A DNA stretch of 64,000 nucleotides from Gaeumannomyces sp. JS-464 (GCA_002197995.1 NGZR01000004.1:2666001-2730000), one strand, 5' to 3'; counted from the stretch's first letter, positions 21,994 through 35,481 are shown. Numbers and translations: made by a program. Notes: generated by a model from the sequence alone, not told the origin.

Positions 21994-24900
21994 TTGGCTT
22001 CTCCACCATACGAACACACCGTCTCCCCTCCCGAAGACACTGTCGGTCCTCGCGACACACTCGCTGCAGGGCCGCCTTCGCCTCATCCCAGCCCTTTCGC
22101 CCACCGAGCGCCGCTCTTCCGCGATATCCAGTGTCTACGGCCAGCTCCGCCCATCTCTGCTGTCGCACCAACGGCAGCGATCGCAGGACCGCAGGGACGA
22201 TCCAGAGGGCCTTGTGGTCCTGCACACGCCCGACTGCGAGCGGGCTGTAGATATCCTCTTCATTCACCGGACTTGGCGGGACCAGCCGCCGAACATGGTG
22301 CCGCGATCGGGATCTGGAACACTTTTGGCCCAACTACTGGCTTCCACACGCGCCTACCCACCGCTCGTGTGCTCACATTTGGCTACCACACGCACTTCTC
22401 ACTCCAAGACACGGAGCACGGCCTCCTCGACCCATCGGTGACTTTGCTACCGACTCTCCTGTTCCGCACTGAAGTACTGGAGACGAACACTACCTGACAC
22501 CGCCTGGGTCAGGTCCCATCATCATTGTTGCTCACTCCATGGGCGGCCTGGTCTTTAACACAACGGCCTTTATCCAGGGGCAAGCAATAGCGACTTCCGG
22601 GAGAAATGTCTATGATCAAGGCCGTGCTGTTCCTCGCCACTCCTCAGCCGCGGCGCCGACCCTTGCCGAGACACCTCACCAGACTTTCTTGCAAGCTCCG
22701 TTCTTCGGCCACACCCCGAAGGAGTACATTGCGGAACTTGCGCGGAAGAGCCAAACTATCGACGAGCTCAACGAGCTATTCCGGCACCATGCACCGAAAC
22801 TCCAAATATTCTCCTTCTATGAGACACTGGCCACCGACATCGGCCCCGCCTCGGTCATGATCCTCGATAAACAAACAGCCGTCATGGGGTACCCCAACGA
22901 GACGTCAACACCGCTTACTGCCAATCATCACACCGTTTGCAAGTTTACCAGCACCGAAGACCCCAACTACGCATCTGTCCTTGGGGCACTCCGTAGCGCA
23001 GTCGCCTCAGCATCATCATCACCCATGGAGGACCGGGAAAGCAGCAAAGAAGATCTTCAACATTTGACGGATTTGCTAGGCGTCACTGCACCTCCTGATG
23101 AGGATTTAGCCTCTTTTCGGGCTTCCCGCAAACAGGGGACGTGCAAGAGATTCCTTGAAAGCACCGAGTTGGGTGATTGGCTTCGCTCGGCGTCGAGACC
23201 GGTGCTCTGGGCTCACGCTGGGCCCGGCAGCGGCAAGTCGATTGCTTGCTCATTTGTCGTCGACCATCTCCAAGAAATAGGCAGCAGCTGCTCGTACTAT
23301 TTTTTCAAGCATGGGCAGCGCCAGAAGCAGTCTACCAGCAACATGCTCCGGTCGCTTGCATACCAAACTGCTCTTCAGTTACCCGAGTTCCGCCATGCCC
23401 TAGTCAACCTCGCCAAGTCAGGGACTCAGGTGATCAAGGCAGACTCTAAAACGGTCTGGAAGAGTATTTTCACGTCCACCCTGGCCACTATCAGTAACGA
23501 CGAGACAATATTTTGGGTCATCGACGGTGTTGATGAGGCAGACTCTAGCAAGCAGGTGGTGGAGCTCCTCTCTAGCGTGGCCGCTTTCAAAAGCCTAGAT
23601 ATTCGTGTTCTAATCTTCAGCCGTCCGCTAGCCAGCATCAACCAGTCGTTCCAGATGGCAAGGAAAAGGATCCCTATCACCGACATACCCCTGCCAGACA
23701 ATTGGGACGACATCCGGCTGTTGGTTGCTGACGAGATTGACTATCTCCTCTGCGACGACAAATTCAAGGCGGAGGCCGTGAGCGAGATTGCTGCACGATC
23801 CCATGGCAACTTTCTCTGGGCCAGCTTGGTTACACGAGCCATAGTCGGCTGCCACAGAGAGGATCAGATCCGGCGAGTTCTGGACACCACGCCCGATGGT
23901 ATGGACAGACTCTACGACCGTATGATGGCGACTGTCGCGGGCCTAGAGATGGACGAGGACAAACAGTTGGCCCAAACCCTCCTGATATGGGCCATGTACG
24001 CCAAGACTCCCATCACAGTGGAGGAGTTCTCGGAGGGGTACCCAACAGAGACAAAGTCCATCATGGATTTCAGCCATACAGTCAGCCAGATCTGTGGGCA
24101 GTTCGTGATGGTCAGCCAAAGCCGCATTTCATTAGTTCACCATTCGGCCCGCGAGTATCTGAGAAAAGCAAAGCACACCCCATTCTCGCTAAACTCGGAA
24201 AAGGCGAACGAAGAGCTCTTCGGCAAGTGTCTCGCGACGCTCTGCGACAAGGCACTAAGGCGAAAGATCAGTCAACTCAAACTCCCAAAGTTCCTCCAAT
24301 ACTCCAGCTCTTTCTGGCCCGATCATATGGATGGAGCGTCAGCGGAATCCGACCGCGTTTTGGATATGCTTATCAGGTTCTTCGGAGGCCCATATCCCCT
24401 GGCCTGGATCCAATACCTTGCCGTGACCAACCGGCTTTCGGAGCTGTTCGGGGCTTCCCGGAAGCTGTCTGCGTACGTTCGGAGACGCAGAAAATGGGAC
24501 GCTCTCAGATCGCCACTGCTTCATCGACTAGCAGATATATCTCTCCTCGAATCTTGGGCGTTGGATTTAATAAAGCTGCCAGCCAAGTTTGGGCCCCGCC
24601 TCGCAGAGGACCCGACGCTCATCTACAAGTGCATTCCAGCACTGAGTCCCACTTCCTCCATCATCCACCAGAAGTTCAACGAGAACCCCGCGGCAACTCT
24701 CTCCGTATCTGGATTGTCGAACGGAGAATGGGACGACTGTTTGGCCCGAGTGTCTGGCGGTGTTGGTGAAGCTCTTCTCCTGGCTGTGTCATCGCTTTAT
24801 CTGGCCGTCGTGAGCGATGTCCCAAGAGGCACTGTCACTGTCTGTAACACGGACCTCTTCGAGGAAATCAAGGTGCTCAATGTTGGAGAACATATATGGG

Positions 24901-26815
24901 CCATTGTCTTCAACAAACCCGGCTCGCTTCTAGCATGCTACAGCTTCTCGCGAACATTTGTTTGGAAAACTGCAGACTGGTCCCTGCTTCTCTCCACCGA
25001 CAACCCTGAAGAGGATCCGGCGATTGAGTTCAAATTCGACGAGGGCGACACTTTGTTCATGATATCGGACGCGAGGGAAGCTTACAAGCTTTCGACTCAA
25101 CAAGACGATGCTGCAGTCTGGAGCGCGCTGGGCCGCGAGTTGCTGGAAGAGCAGAGAGTCCCTGAGGGAGCCTTCCTCGGGACGCCTTCCTGCGTCACCT
25201 TCAATAGTGACTGTTCTCAGATTGCCATTGCCTATCGCACTTTTCCGCTATCAATTTGGACCGTCGAGCCGCCCGAGGTCGTCGCAAGACTGCGGAGACA
25301 GCGCATTTCGAACACAGGCGACAACTTTGTCGTCTGGCATCCTTCGGGCGAGATCCTCGGCATCTTCGGCAACATCTTCAAGTGGAACCCGATAGACGAC
25401 GTCTACGATGAAGTCCGAGGCGACACGGGTGCCATTCCCCACGGAATCGCCTGCAGCCCGAACGGACAGGTCTTCATCACCATCACGTCGACGGGTCCAT
25501 CAAGATTTACGACTTTGCGTCCATGTCGCTCATGTACAAGTTGACTTCCCAAGATTCTATCACCCAGATCTGCTTCAGCCCCGATGAAGTCAGATTCTAC
25601 GATCTCCGAGGGTCGTACTGCAACGTGTGGGAGCCCAACTGCTTGCTGAGGCTGGCGGATGCGGCAGCGGAACACATCAGCGACGCAGACAGCACCAGCG
25701 ACAGCTTCTGGTCTGACACGGAGGATACGAGAAGCACCTCTATCTCCTTCCCCGCCTCCGAGAGCCGAGCGGACAGCAAGCCGCCGATTGTTTCCCTTGC
25801 GGCAGGGCGCAGCTCCCACGAGCTTGTGGCTTATGCGACCAAGGACGGCGCCATCAAGGTTTACGATCCGCTGAGCAAACAGACGCACGAGATTGACAAG
25901 ACAATGTTCAAGATGTCCATCGAGGACATCTCCTGGAACGCCAACCTGGACCGGCTAGCATACTCGCTGGCCAGCGGAGACACTACCGTCAAGTCGATAG
26001 CCGCCCTCGGCAGCGGCAGTGAGAGGTCGCTGGCGGCCGAGACGGTGTTCTCCGGGAGCGGATCCTCCGCTGACCGAGGCCGGACACTCCAGGTGCTGCT
26101 CAATCGCGGTGGCGACCGGCTGCTTGTTCACGGAGCCCGCAAGTCCCAGGTGATCTCGATCCCGGATGGTGCCGTGGTGGCCGAGATGGTGCTGCCCAAT
26201 GACGAGCTGGCGAAATGGCAGCAGCACCCCTCAGAATCCGCCCTATTGATTTGCGTCACGTCGCAATCAGTCACCACGCTAGGCTGGCACGACCTTGAGC
26301 AGAAATCACGTACTCTGCTGGACCTCTCCGATCCGGTTCTGGGGAATGGTGACGATGACTCGCCGCTCAAAATCGACGCCATCCTAGACAGCTATTCCCA
26401 CCAGTTTATGCTCCTGCGCATTGTCACCGTCCACCTCAACCGCCGCCGGTACGGCTGTGTGGCTATCCCGACGCGCCACATATACAGACCCTCCACCGCC
26501 ACCGACGGGAGCGGGCAAAACGAGCCTGTCAGGCCGCTTGTGCTGCCAAAGTCCGTAGCCTCCAGCATCGTGCATGGGGTTGGCATCCTCCCCAGCGGCC
26601 GGCTTATTTTCTTGGATCAGCGACTCTGGGTTTGCACTGTTGCGCTGACTCCTCCGCCCAAAGAGACGGACATTGTGCGCCACTTCTTTTTGCCCTGCGA
26701 CTGGGTAACCATTCAGGACTTGCATCAGTGCCGATTATTGCGCGACGGCACAGTGCTCTGTCCTAGCAAGGGGGAAGTGGCCTCGATGCGAGGCGACTTG
26801 GATCGGCGCTTGTAA
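21994..26815 (+). CDS. NLR-type STAND protein A: esterase-like, NACHT, beta-propeller
   Basis: Fungal NOD-like receptor of the SesB-NACHT-WD-like type, a signalling NTPase class tied to non-self recognition and regulated cell death. The N-terminus (about 22200-22700) resembles a SesB-type alpha/beta-hydrolase: LHTPDCERAVD, GLGGTSRRTW, VLTFGYHTHFS and the nucleophile elbow AHSMGG. NACHT carries Walker A GPGSGKS at 23220-23240 and Walker B FWVIDGVDEA near 23511-23540, then FLWASLVTRAI and LVHHSAREYL. From about 24720 the protein is a WD40/quinoprotein-like propeller (repeats such as CSPNGQVF.T and CFSPDEVRFYDLRGSYCNVW). The frame is open for about 920 codons from 22730. A single missing base near 25493 (a ggg run) splits off the last 430 codons; adding one base restores GSIKIYDF. 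The esterase part needs at least six frame changes within about 450 bases. Start uncertain. Confidence 0.8.
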
Positions 26816-27354
26816 ATAGACGGGCGGATTTTTCCTTTTTCTTTTGTTCATCTGGTATGGAGCGCTTCAGATGGAATCGAAGGTGATAGATAATGGGTGT
26901 ATGCATTGTTTGATTGGAAGAGTACGAGTACCCAGATGAGCTAATCAATTCATGAGCCCCTGAATTGGTGTGCACTGACAGGCGAACGAGACCCCCCAAA
27001 TTGATACTGTAACCTGGGCGTGCCATGCCCCTCACCCTTGATTAGGAGCACCTCCTTGATTTTGACATCAATACGATATATGTACCAACCGATCGGCATG
27101 ACTTACGGCGCATGAGCCGGGCATGCACTTTAAAGCAGCTCCGAGTCGTGGGATTTTACTCGGAAGCCCAGTGCGCATTTTCAATGGGAATCCGCCGTAT
27201 AAAACTCAGCTGCGGAGCAAGCGCTATCACAGATCAAGATTTTCGAGTTGGCATTGTATAATCAAGCGAGAAGCCATCAAGAAACATTTGACATATTCCA
27301 TACCACCCAAGCCTGTCTTGCCTCTCGTACCGTAATTCACAGGCACGCCAGAGT
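26816..27354. other. Convergent 3' regions of NLR A and CFT1
   Basis: Both neighbours end here, so this should hold two 3'UTRs. No supported gene; open frames are short and without recognised motifs. Confidence 0.5.
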
Positions 27355-30300
27355 TCAGAAATAAGCCATGATAGACCAGCCCAGGACCGACTCAAGCTCA
27401 GCCCTGACCTCATCCGGACCCGCAAAACCGGCACGGCCCGCAACCTCGGCGCGCCTGCCGGACCCGAGCTCGGCCCAGCGCGAGAGCAGGGCGCCGTCAA
27501 CGACCGCGCGCCCGACCGAGATGTCGACGGCGGCGACCTGGTTGCGGGCCGAGGCCGGCGGCACGCGGTAGGCCTTTGGGTTCAGCGCCGCGTAGTGCGG
27601 CACCGAGGCCGCCAGGTTGCTCGCCAGCGCCGAAAGTCGCGTGTAGGCGCCCTGCCCAAGCGGCTGCACCGCCGCCAGCACGCCCGTGGGCGCCGCCATG
27701 AGGATGTGCTGGGGACCCGCCGCCGCTGCCGATGTATCGCCGTTGGTCGCCGGTTGGGACGGGTGTGACGAGGTAGTCGGCATAAGGAGGGACTTTTGAG
27801 GGTGGTGAGCACCTGTGCTGAAGGTGGTGCGGTTGAGAAGCAGATGGCCTTGGAGCGACTTGGGATCTGTGTTTTGAGAAAATCAAGTCAGTACCTAACT
27901 ATGATAGTGCGGATTTCGAGGGGAAGCTGGGGCGACGCACGTTCAGGATCGAACTGGAAGATATGGAGGTTCCCCTCGGCGTCGGCGGCTACCAGGAGCA
28001 GGTCCCGGCCGTCAGGCAAGAAGTCAACGTTGACAACCTCGAGATTGGTGCTGCTCTTGCCGAACAACATCATCTTGTAGGGACCCTCGGTATAGCCGGT
28101 AAACCAAACGCCCTTGAAGGCGTCGGCCATGGCGCAGAAGCCGGTTCCGGGAAGCTCCTTGGCGCAGCTGACGTAGCAATTCATGTCCATGAAAGCGACA
28201 GGAAGCAGCCTGCCGTCCTCACCGAGGCCGCGCACCAGGCACTTCTGGCCCTGGGCGACGAGCATCAGGCCCTGAGTGCCGATCTCCGACAGCGCCGTGA
28301 CGGCGCCGCGGGGCACCTCGTCCTTGGCCATCAGCTTCAGTTTCTTGTCCGTCTCGGGCCGATCCTTCTGCGGGACGACGCTGGCGAGATCGTAGACGTA
28401 GACGCAGCCGCGCACGGGCAGGTCCTCACCCTTGCAGATGGCAGTCCCGACCGTGATCAGATGGCGGCGCTCGTTAGTCGACTGACTGACCTCAAGGTTC
28501 AGCGACTTGATGCACATAGCCACCTCGTTTTTGTCAAACTCCTCGCTCCAGATCTCGCTCCAATTGACCGGGTTGATGACTTTGAGCACACTGTGCTCCG
28601 TCTGCGGCTTGAACGTGATGTTCTCCTTGGCCCACTCTCGATGGTATTCATCGTCCGACGGCAGCTCGAACGGCTCCCAGAAGCTGCATGTTACCACGTA
28701 TACCCCTGAGGGCGTGTGGTACGCGATCCCGTCCGCGTCCATGTTCAGCGGCACCTTCTTGACAGAGAGACCGAGCTCGGCAAAGCTGCAGTCGCTGGGG
28801 ATCTGCGCCACGCGTGCCACCCCTTCATAGTCGGCATAGATGAACCCGCGTTCGCATCCTTCGGTGTGGAAGGGGCTCATAGCCCTCACGCCGGGCCCTT
28901 GCAGGCCTACGACCCTTGGTGTGGACTTAGACGACTTGATCAAGAAGCTGGGCGAATGCCCGGGAAGAAAAACGCAGCTGTAGCCAGCGATGTTGCCACA
29001 TGCGCGAAGAGGCATGCGGCGCGCTGGAGTAGGAGCATCATCCGAGACCTTGGTGTCCTGGCTCTTTGCCACGGCAGGGTTCGGCAATTTGCGGAAGCGG
29101 AGCGCGCCAGACAGACCCTGCGAGCTCTCCGTTGTCTTGAAGGGCTCGTAGATAGTCAGATCGTCGTTGGAATGGCGCAGCTTTGGAGATTTTAGAAGAG
29201 TTAGCACTGGACGGTGTCCGCCCATTTCCTACAGTCATGTAGTGGTGATCTCAAAGGCGCCGTCGAGACTTACAATGAGATGAGGAGACTTGAAAGTGGT
29301 GTCACCCAGATCCGTAACCATGAGTTCGCTCAGAGATTCCCTGAGGTCCTTTCCTTGCCGCATAGTTGGAGGAGAGCAGCGGCGGGACGTAGCAGAGCCC
29401 TTCCGCCACGTAAATGGGCTTCGAAATATCGGGAAGCGCGTAGATCTGCGAGCATTTGCAAAATCCAGTTCAGCACAATCCTGGGGCGACGGAAATCTTC
29501 ACGAATAGGAAGGCTAACCAAGCCCAGGGTCGCCTTACGTAGAGGGCACCGGCCGCGCTCAGCAGAAACATCATGACACTCTCGGTAGGCTTCGCACTCT
29601 TGTTTGTCCGAGCGGACGCAAAGGTCCCCCTTGAGTCCGCATAGAGACTTCCGGCGATCCATTTGGTGGTCTTGATCACCTTGTCCTCCTTCTCGATTTC
29701 CTCAATCTCGCTGTCCTCGTTCACGTGTGCAACGAAAGCACTCGAGTCGTCACGGATGATCAGCAGGTATGGATCTGCTATGCTGGCGCTGGTGGCTCGC
29801 GGCTCGTGATTCGTCTCCTCATCCAGCATAGGTATAATTTGGGTGAGGCCCAGGTCTTGGGCTGGTTAGCGCACTGGTCCTGAAGCTGTTGTTGGCATGG
29901 GTCGGGGGTAACAGAAGCCCCAGGTTACCCACCTCCGTCATAGCACCTCACTTCCGATTTTAGGACTTGTATTATCTTGGTGTGATTGCCCATAGTGCCG
30001 GCCTCGATCGTAAAGCCGGCGGCAGGCTCAAACTCGGTTCCTACCAACTTCTCGAAGCCTGCTGCCGTAAGCACGTAGATGTTTGAAGACTCAAAGTTAT
30101 CGTCATCTTCCTTGGCGACAACCATGAACTTGTCGTATTGGACCGGGACGCCAAAGTTGCCTCCGACGGGCTTGGTGCCCTTTTCGCCCTGCAACAATTT
30201 GGGAAGAGGCTTCTGGCAAGCAAGCGTCCAGAGCCCCCTGGCTTCAGGGAAATCGAATCTACCGATACTAACTGGAGTCATCCCCCTGTTCATTATTGCG

Positions 30301-32057
30301 AGCGAGGAGGCTTTGTCCCTGCCGACCACAGCTACCAGCTGCAGCTCACTCTGGATGGGCGTGGAGTCTTTGCTGCCGGCCTCATTTTCTGCCAGAGGCG
30401 GGGGTTTGCCATAGACCATATCCCGAATAGGTGCGATGCTAATTAGCCTGTCATGGCATCGGAACACTAGATCCTCCAGCTTGGCCTGGCCGGACGCGAG
30501 CCCTGCCGCCGTTGTCGTTTTCTCCGTGTCGCAGTACAGGTCGTCGTCGTCATCGTCCTCGTCCTCGAGATCGTCGAAGTCTATGTCGAGGTCGAGATCA
30601 GGGTCCTGGACCCGAGACTTCTTCCTCGAAACCTGGCTGCTCTTCCTGTTCCAGCCAAAGACGACAGAGTCTCCACGCTCGCTCCCAGCAAACATAGCGT
30701 TCCGCCCAATCCTGCTAAGACAGGACACAGCGGTCGGCAGCAGGCTCCCACCAGCTTCCGGAGGGATAACCTTGACCTTGAGGCCGGAGACGGTGCGTCC
30801 GTCAATGTGAAAGGTGATGGTAGCAAGCCTTCCGTCATTCAGGACGACCAGGAGTTCCCCGTGCTCGGCCGACAGCACTTCAATGGTGCAGCCCTCCAGA
30901 CGCAAGTTCAGGTCGGAGTGGTCTGCTAAGCCAAATGAGGTGCACTGCTTGGTGAAGGGATTGACAGCGACGCCGTTGGCCTTGCCCGACTGGTCGACAT
31001 GGATCAACTCGTTGGCGCCGACAAGAAGAGCGCCGCCGACGGGGGCGGGGAGGGCAATGACGCGCGTGAGGTCCTTGGGCAGGCCGCCGACAGAAAGGAT
31101 AGTGGTGGATGCCTTCTGTTGGAGGTCTAGGGTGAAGACAGTGTATGTCAGGTGGTCCTTGCGGCCCAGGCAGTTGGACGGCGTGAGACTCGAGGACAGG
31201 ATGCCGAAAGTGGGCTCGCGGTACTCGTACAGGAACGCGAGATGTACGGGGTGAAGGAGAGCAGGGTCAAGATTGGGCAGTCGGAGCACAAAAGATGGTG
31301 AATAAGGTGTATCTTCTATAGTGCTAGTTCCATTGATGGCCACAGAGGCCGGCTGAGACTGCGCTGGGCGCGGGCCGTCCAGCGCTTCGTCCCAGTCATC
31401 CATACCAATATCTTCATCGGCTTGTTTGAAGGGCAGGATGGCCAGGCTCCTCGGGCCGAACTTGAGGGCTGCGCATCGGCTGCCCGGGTCGGCCACCAGG
31501 AAATTGGCGTAGTCGCTCAGCGGGGACTCCCAGGGGCTGCCCTGGAGCTCGTCTTGTTCGTAGTAGTGGATAGATAGCGTCTCGAGCGAGCGCCGCTCTG
31601 CATCCCACGCGACGAGGCTGAGCTTCGCGTCCTTGAACGCGATCAGGAGGAGATCGCCACCACCACCACTGCTGCCGCCACCTGTCTTGGAGGCGCTCGG
31701 TGGTTTCACCCTCGCCAGGCCCGTGACTGTTCCGGAAAGTGGGAATTCGGCGATAAGTACAATCTTGGTATGGCTCGCGCGGTCCGACCTGACTATGGCA
31801 GCATCTCCGCCCAGGAACGAGGCTTCGAGCCCCTCATCGTCGTTCAGCCTCGTGTCGTAGGCATTGCTCGTCTTGACAGATTGCGAGGCGGGGTTCTGGG
31901 CAGCATCGAGGTCGGCGGGGACGGTCCTTGTCGAGAAGATCTGGAGGATCGAAGATTTGGCGACAACGAGGTTGTTCGCCTTTGCAGCAAGGAAGGGCAG
32001 CGACAATGAATGCGACACAGCTGACGGCGGCGTCAGCTCCGTATAGCACTGCATCAC
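27355..32057 (-). CDS. CFT1: Cleavage and polyadenylation factor subunit CFT1 (CPSF160)
   Basis: Large beta-propeller scaffold of the nuclear pre-mRNA 3'-end processing complex. Five exons: 32057-29933, 29855-29539, 29445-29274, 29180-27941 and 27866-27355. The start MQCYTELTPPSAVSHSLSLP is the family's usual N-terminus. Further family blocks are DLGLTQIIPMLDEE (exon 1-2 join), LRHSNDDLTIYEPF, GFIYADYEGVARVAQIP, WFTGYTEGPYKMMLFGKS and FDPEHPKSLQGHLLLNRTTF at the exon 4-5 join, within the CPSF_A domain. A very acidic stretch (about 30525-30605, Asp/Glu runs) sits between propeller repeats, as in orthologues. Exon 3 carries one extra base near 29345-29354 (ccctt/aagg context), after NYAARK; since the gene is essential I read this as a sequence error. 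About 1,450 residues. Divergent from the LMBD1 gene. Confidence 0.93.
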
Positions 32058-32904
32058 TGGAACAACCCTCGCATCGGCCTGCCTGTCGAGGAGACTGGCG
32101 ACCTCGGCGAATTGGGCTTACGGAGGTGGCCTCTGGCTAGCAGGTCGAGCTCTAGAAGGCGCGGTCGAAACTCACGGTAGGCTGCTTACCGCGTTTTTGG
32201 AGTGGTGTCTCGATTGCGATGCGACGTGCAGAGCTCTCTGACAATTCTGCCAATCGGGTCCAAGCTTAGGGGTGTGATGGAAGCGGTCGGGCCAATCGCA
32301 CTGTGGCATCCCTGGACGAGCAGTGATTCGGTGGCGATAAAAGCACAGGCCACTCTACCAGATCGAACCGATGCGACGAGGCGACCTCGAGGAAGCCTCA
32401 GGTGTGCTTCATGTCCAAAAACGCCCCGGCACAGTGGGACCAACCATATGCAGGCGCACCAAGGTGGAGCGAAGCTTCCCGCGTCCGCGTGGATCGAGCT
32501 AGGAGCGCAATTGCGTCACAGACTACGCACTCTAAGCCCATGCGTTCCACCTCCCTCATACATCCATAATACGCAGCTCAGCCGGCATCACGGCAGCCAG
32601 AATTCCTCACTGTCGGGCTTGTCTGTCCTGCACCTGCACCTTCGTGCTTTCACCTTCACGGAAGCAGCATATTTGGAGCAAGAGGACTGAACTATTGCTT
32701 CGTTCGTTCCAGCTGCCACCAAAGTTCCAGGCACAGGTAAGTCGCGAGCTCTTGTTTTGGGCATGCGATTCCCTCAGCGCGGTGCTCCCCGGCGTCGGCT
32801 CCGTCATGTCTCCATTCAATTCCCCAAGGCCGCGTTCCTCCAGGGGGAGCAGCTGAGAGAACCAGAATACCCGGATTGGGCGACGGACATGGCATGCTCT
32901 CGCC
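32058..32904. other. Divergent promoter region of CFT1 and LMBD1
   Basis: No supported gene. Serves two divergently transcribed housekeeping-type genes; C/T-rich sequence from about 32500 to 32720 may be the LMBD1 leader. Short open frames are present on both strands without recognised motifs. Confidence 0.5.
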
Positions 32905-33252
32905 ATGGACGGCCCTTCTACGGCACTCTTGTTGACAATTTCTAACTCGCTTGATCGCATTGTTGCACAGCTAGCCCTCCTCGAAAGCCGGCTCGCAACC
33001 GTCGACAGCCTGCTGGAAATTATCGAAGCCGGAGCGCAAGGCGACCATTCAAAAACACAACACGCGGGCCGCTTCACCATCCGCCGAAAAGCTGCTCCTC
33101 TTCAACCGCTCCTCGACGCCACCACCGAGTGCTTCTGGAACCCTGCAGGCTCGTCCACAAACCCAGAGTGCGGCGCGATCACAAGTCTTTTGGAAACGCG
33201 AACAATCCAGCAGATACACCATCCCTGCCTGGCGATAAACCTCGCAGACTAG
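32905..33252 (+). other. 115-codon upstream open frame before LMBD1
   Basis: An open frame beginning ATG-GAC-GGC at 32905 and stopping at 33252, 29 bases before the LMBD1 start. Its first 40 residues look protein-like and helical ([20 protein letters not shown], then [11 protein letters not shown], a heptad-like leucine pattern); the rest is less convincing. It may be an upstream ORF in the LMBD1 leader, a small separate gene, or chance. No family recognised. Confidence 0.35.
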
Positions 33253-33281
33253 CATGCTGCCAGCTCGGCTTTAGTTCCAAG

Positions 33282-35054
33282 ATGGCTCCCTACCTGCAGA
33301 CGAGTTTGATCTGGATCGCGTACGGCGTGGCCGTCGCCGTGGCCCTCCTGGCCGCCATCATCACCACCTTCACATGGCAGACAGCGCGTGAGCGCTCGGC
33401 CATCGTCAACGTTGTCGCCATTGCCAGCTTGACGGCGCTCCTAGCGACGGTCTTGCTCCTCCCCGTCGACATCGCCCTCGTATCTTCAACCACCTCGGTT
33501 CATCTCGGTGCTAAAAGGGATTGGGCAACGCCCGAACACGTCGCCAAAATCTTATACTCTCTCGAGGTCGTGTACTACACCCTTTACAGCTTCGACGCGC
33601 TCCTGTGCCTCCTCTTCATCCCTTTCGCATACTTCTGGTACGAGGAGTCGGACGAGGTTGAGGATGAGGAGGGCAGGAGTTTCGGTAGCAAGCTATGGGG
33701 TGCATTCAAATACACCACCATATTCATCGCCCTCGTCGTTATACTCTTCCTTGTGGGCTTCTTCGTTCCGGCGGCGGGTAACCAGACTGGTGGACATCTC
33801 GACCTCGACTACTTCAAGAGGCTGCTGGCAGCGAACAAAGGCGAGAAGGCGCTGACCTTTGCCGTCGGCCTTCTTGTGTGTCTCGGGACCATGCTCTATG
33901 TCCTGTACACGGGCTCTGGCCTGGCGTTGCTCCCCATCTCGTTCATCAAGTCGGCGCCGTCTATCTCGGCCCCTCAGCTCTCTGAAACGACGGCATCTGC
34001 CCTCGAGAGGAACCGCGAGCGCCAACGACAGCTCGAGCTGCGGAACTCGGGAAACCCCGACGGTATTTCCTCCAAAGACAGGCGCGAACTCGAATCTCTG
34101 GTCCGGGAGGAGCGCACGCTCGTGCGCCGGGCGCGACTGGCTTCTGAAGCCCAGGGCGAGGGGCGCAGCTTCGTGTACCGCGCGTGGACCAAGATCTGCG
34201 CAGTCCTTCGGCCCCTCAAGTTGATCGGCGGCGTCCTCTTGCTGATCGTTTCCGTGATAATCTGGGTGTCGATGCTCATCACCACCATCGACAAGGCATC
34301 CAACTCGCTTTGCAAGGGCCGTTGCGGATACATCTTGGGCCACATCAAGATCTTCCAACCCATCAACTGGGTCTTTGTGCAGTCCGCCAAGGCCTTCCCC
34401 GTGGACTACGTCCTGATGGCATTTTTCATCCTGTTTTTCTTCAGCAGCTCCGTCTCGGGACTAGCCACGGTGGGCATTCGCTTCCTCTGGGTCCAGATCT
34501 TCCAGATCCGCAGGGGGCGCACCGCGCCACAGGCTATCCTGATTGCCACCGTCTTGCTGGCCCTCATCATTCTGGCAATCAACTACGCCATGGCCATGAT
34601 GGTTGCGCCGCAGTACTCCATCTACGGCACGCAGACGTTCTGCCTCAACACGCCACGCCACCCCGGCGGCCAGCCAGACTGCACCGATCACCCCGAAATG
34701 GTGGTCCCCTGCTCCGAGGCGTACACCCAGGATGCGGCCAAGGACGTCTGCACGCCGTCCGTCATGTCGACCTTCCTGAACAGGGTCACCCTGAACTGGC
34801 CCGTCTTCGGCGCCATCGATTTCTGGGCGCAACCGGCCTTCCTGGCCGTCTTTCTCATCGTATTCCTCACCTCCCTCTTCCGTACTCCCAAGCTCAATAT
34901 GAACGAGCTTGACGAGGAGGCCGAGGCAGACGAGGAAGAGGGTCTCCTCGCGAGCACGGGCAGGCGGTTCGGCGCCACGTGGCAGGACATCACCGGCCGG
35001 CCGACCAGCAACAATGGTGGCGACACATCCGGTGCTGGTTCTAATCGCGCTTAA
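33282..35054 (+). CDS. LMBD1-type lysosomal/vacuolar cobalamin transporter homologue
   Basis: LMBR1-family polytopic membrane protein; the human member LMBD1 exports cobalamin from lysosomes, and fungal members sit in the vacuolar membrane (role there unproven). Single exon of 590 codons. I start at [16 protein letters not shown] (33282), the usual N-terminus, although the frame is open from 33129. About nine hydrophobic segments are visible: residues 9-31, 43-65, 99-118, 147-166, 190-215, and several from 315 on. After TM5 comes a charged cytosolic loop (residues about 235-300, [15 protein letters not shown] and [21 protein letters not shown]). Family blocks include WSML-like [13 protein letters not shown] and [18 protein letters not shown]. 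The tail is acidic ([13 protein letters not shown] equivalent near 34905). No disruption. Divergent from CFT1, convergent with the ANCHR-like gene. Confidence 0.9.
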   Translation: MAPYLQTSLIWIAYGVAVAVALLAAIITTFTWQTARERSAIVNVVAIASLTALLATVLLLPVDIALVSSTTSVHLGAKRDWATPEHVAKILYSLEVVYYTLYSFDALLCLLFIPFAYFWYEESDEVEDEEGRSFGSKLWGAFKYTTIFIALVVILFLVGFFVPAAGNQTGGHLDLDYFKRLLAANKGEKALTFAVGLLVCLGTMLYVLYTGSGLALLPISFIKSAPSISAPQLSETTASALERNRERQRQLELRNSGNPDGISSKDRRELESLVREERTLVRRARLASEAQGEGRSFVYRAWTKICAVLRPLKLIGGVLLLIVSVIIWVSMLITTIDKASNSLCKGRCGYILGHIKIFQPINWVFVQSAKAFPVDYVLMAFFILFFFSSSVSGLATVGIRFLWVQIFQIRRGRTAPQAILIATVLLALIILAINYAMAMMVAPQYSIYGTQTFCLNTPRHPGGQPDCTDHPEMVVPCSEAYTQDAAKDVCTPSVMSTFLNRVTLNWPVFGAIDFWAQPAFLAVFLIVFLTSLFRTPKLNMNELDEEAEADEEEGLLASTGRRFGATWQDITGRPTSNNGGDTSGAGSNRA

Positions 35055-35481
35055 GGAAACATCGGAGGTGGTTTCAGATGGCCTCATTTTTCAGTGTTTT
35101 TGAAATTTTGCAAACGACGTGGTGACAGTCCACACGAGCAACGGTGTCCGGCATTATGTATGGTCTATGGCAAGCACACTTGGGTTTTTCTCATCTCGGA
35201 CACAAGGAAAACGGATTTTGTTTTGTTCGTCTTTTTTTCTCATTTTGTCGATTCCTGTTATGGTCCCCTTTGTCTTATTCACTCGCTTTCCGCTAAGAAA
35301 GAGAACTATCCCGGATATCAATAGGTGCTCAGCCCATGCTGAGCAATGGTTTGAGAGAGAATAACAGGGATTTGTTTTTGAAATGGTTCTCACAGAGGGA
35401 CTGCGTCTGGAAAGTAGTACCCATAGCTCATGGTATTTCTTCCAAGACTATAGTTCTGGATACACACGCTAGCTGGTTGTC
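35055..35481. other. Convergent 3' regions of LMBD1 and ANCHR-like gene
   Basis: AT-rich sequence with several T runs between two convergent genes; expected to hold both 3'UTRs. No supported coding sequence. Confidence 0.5.
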
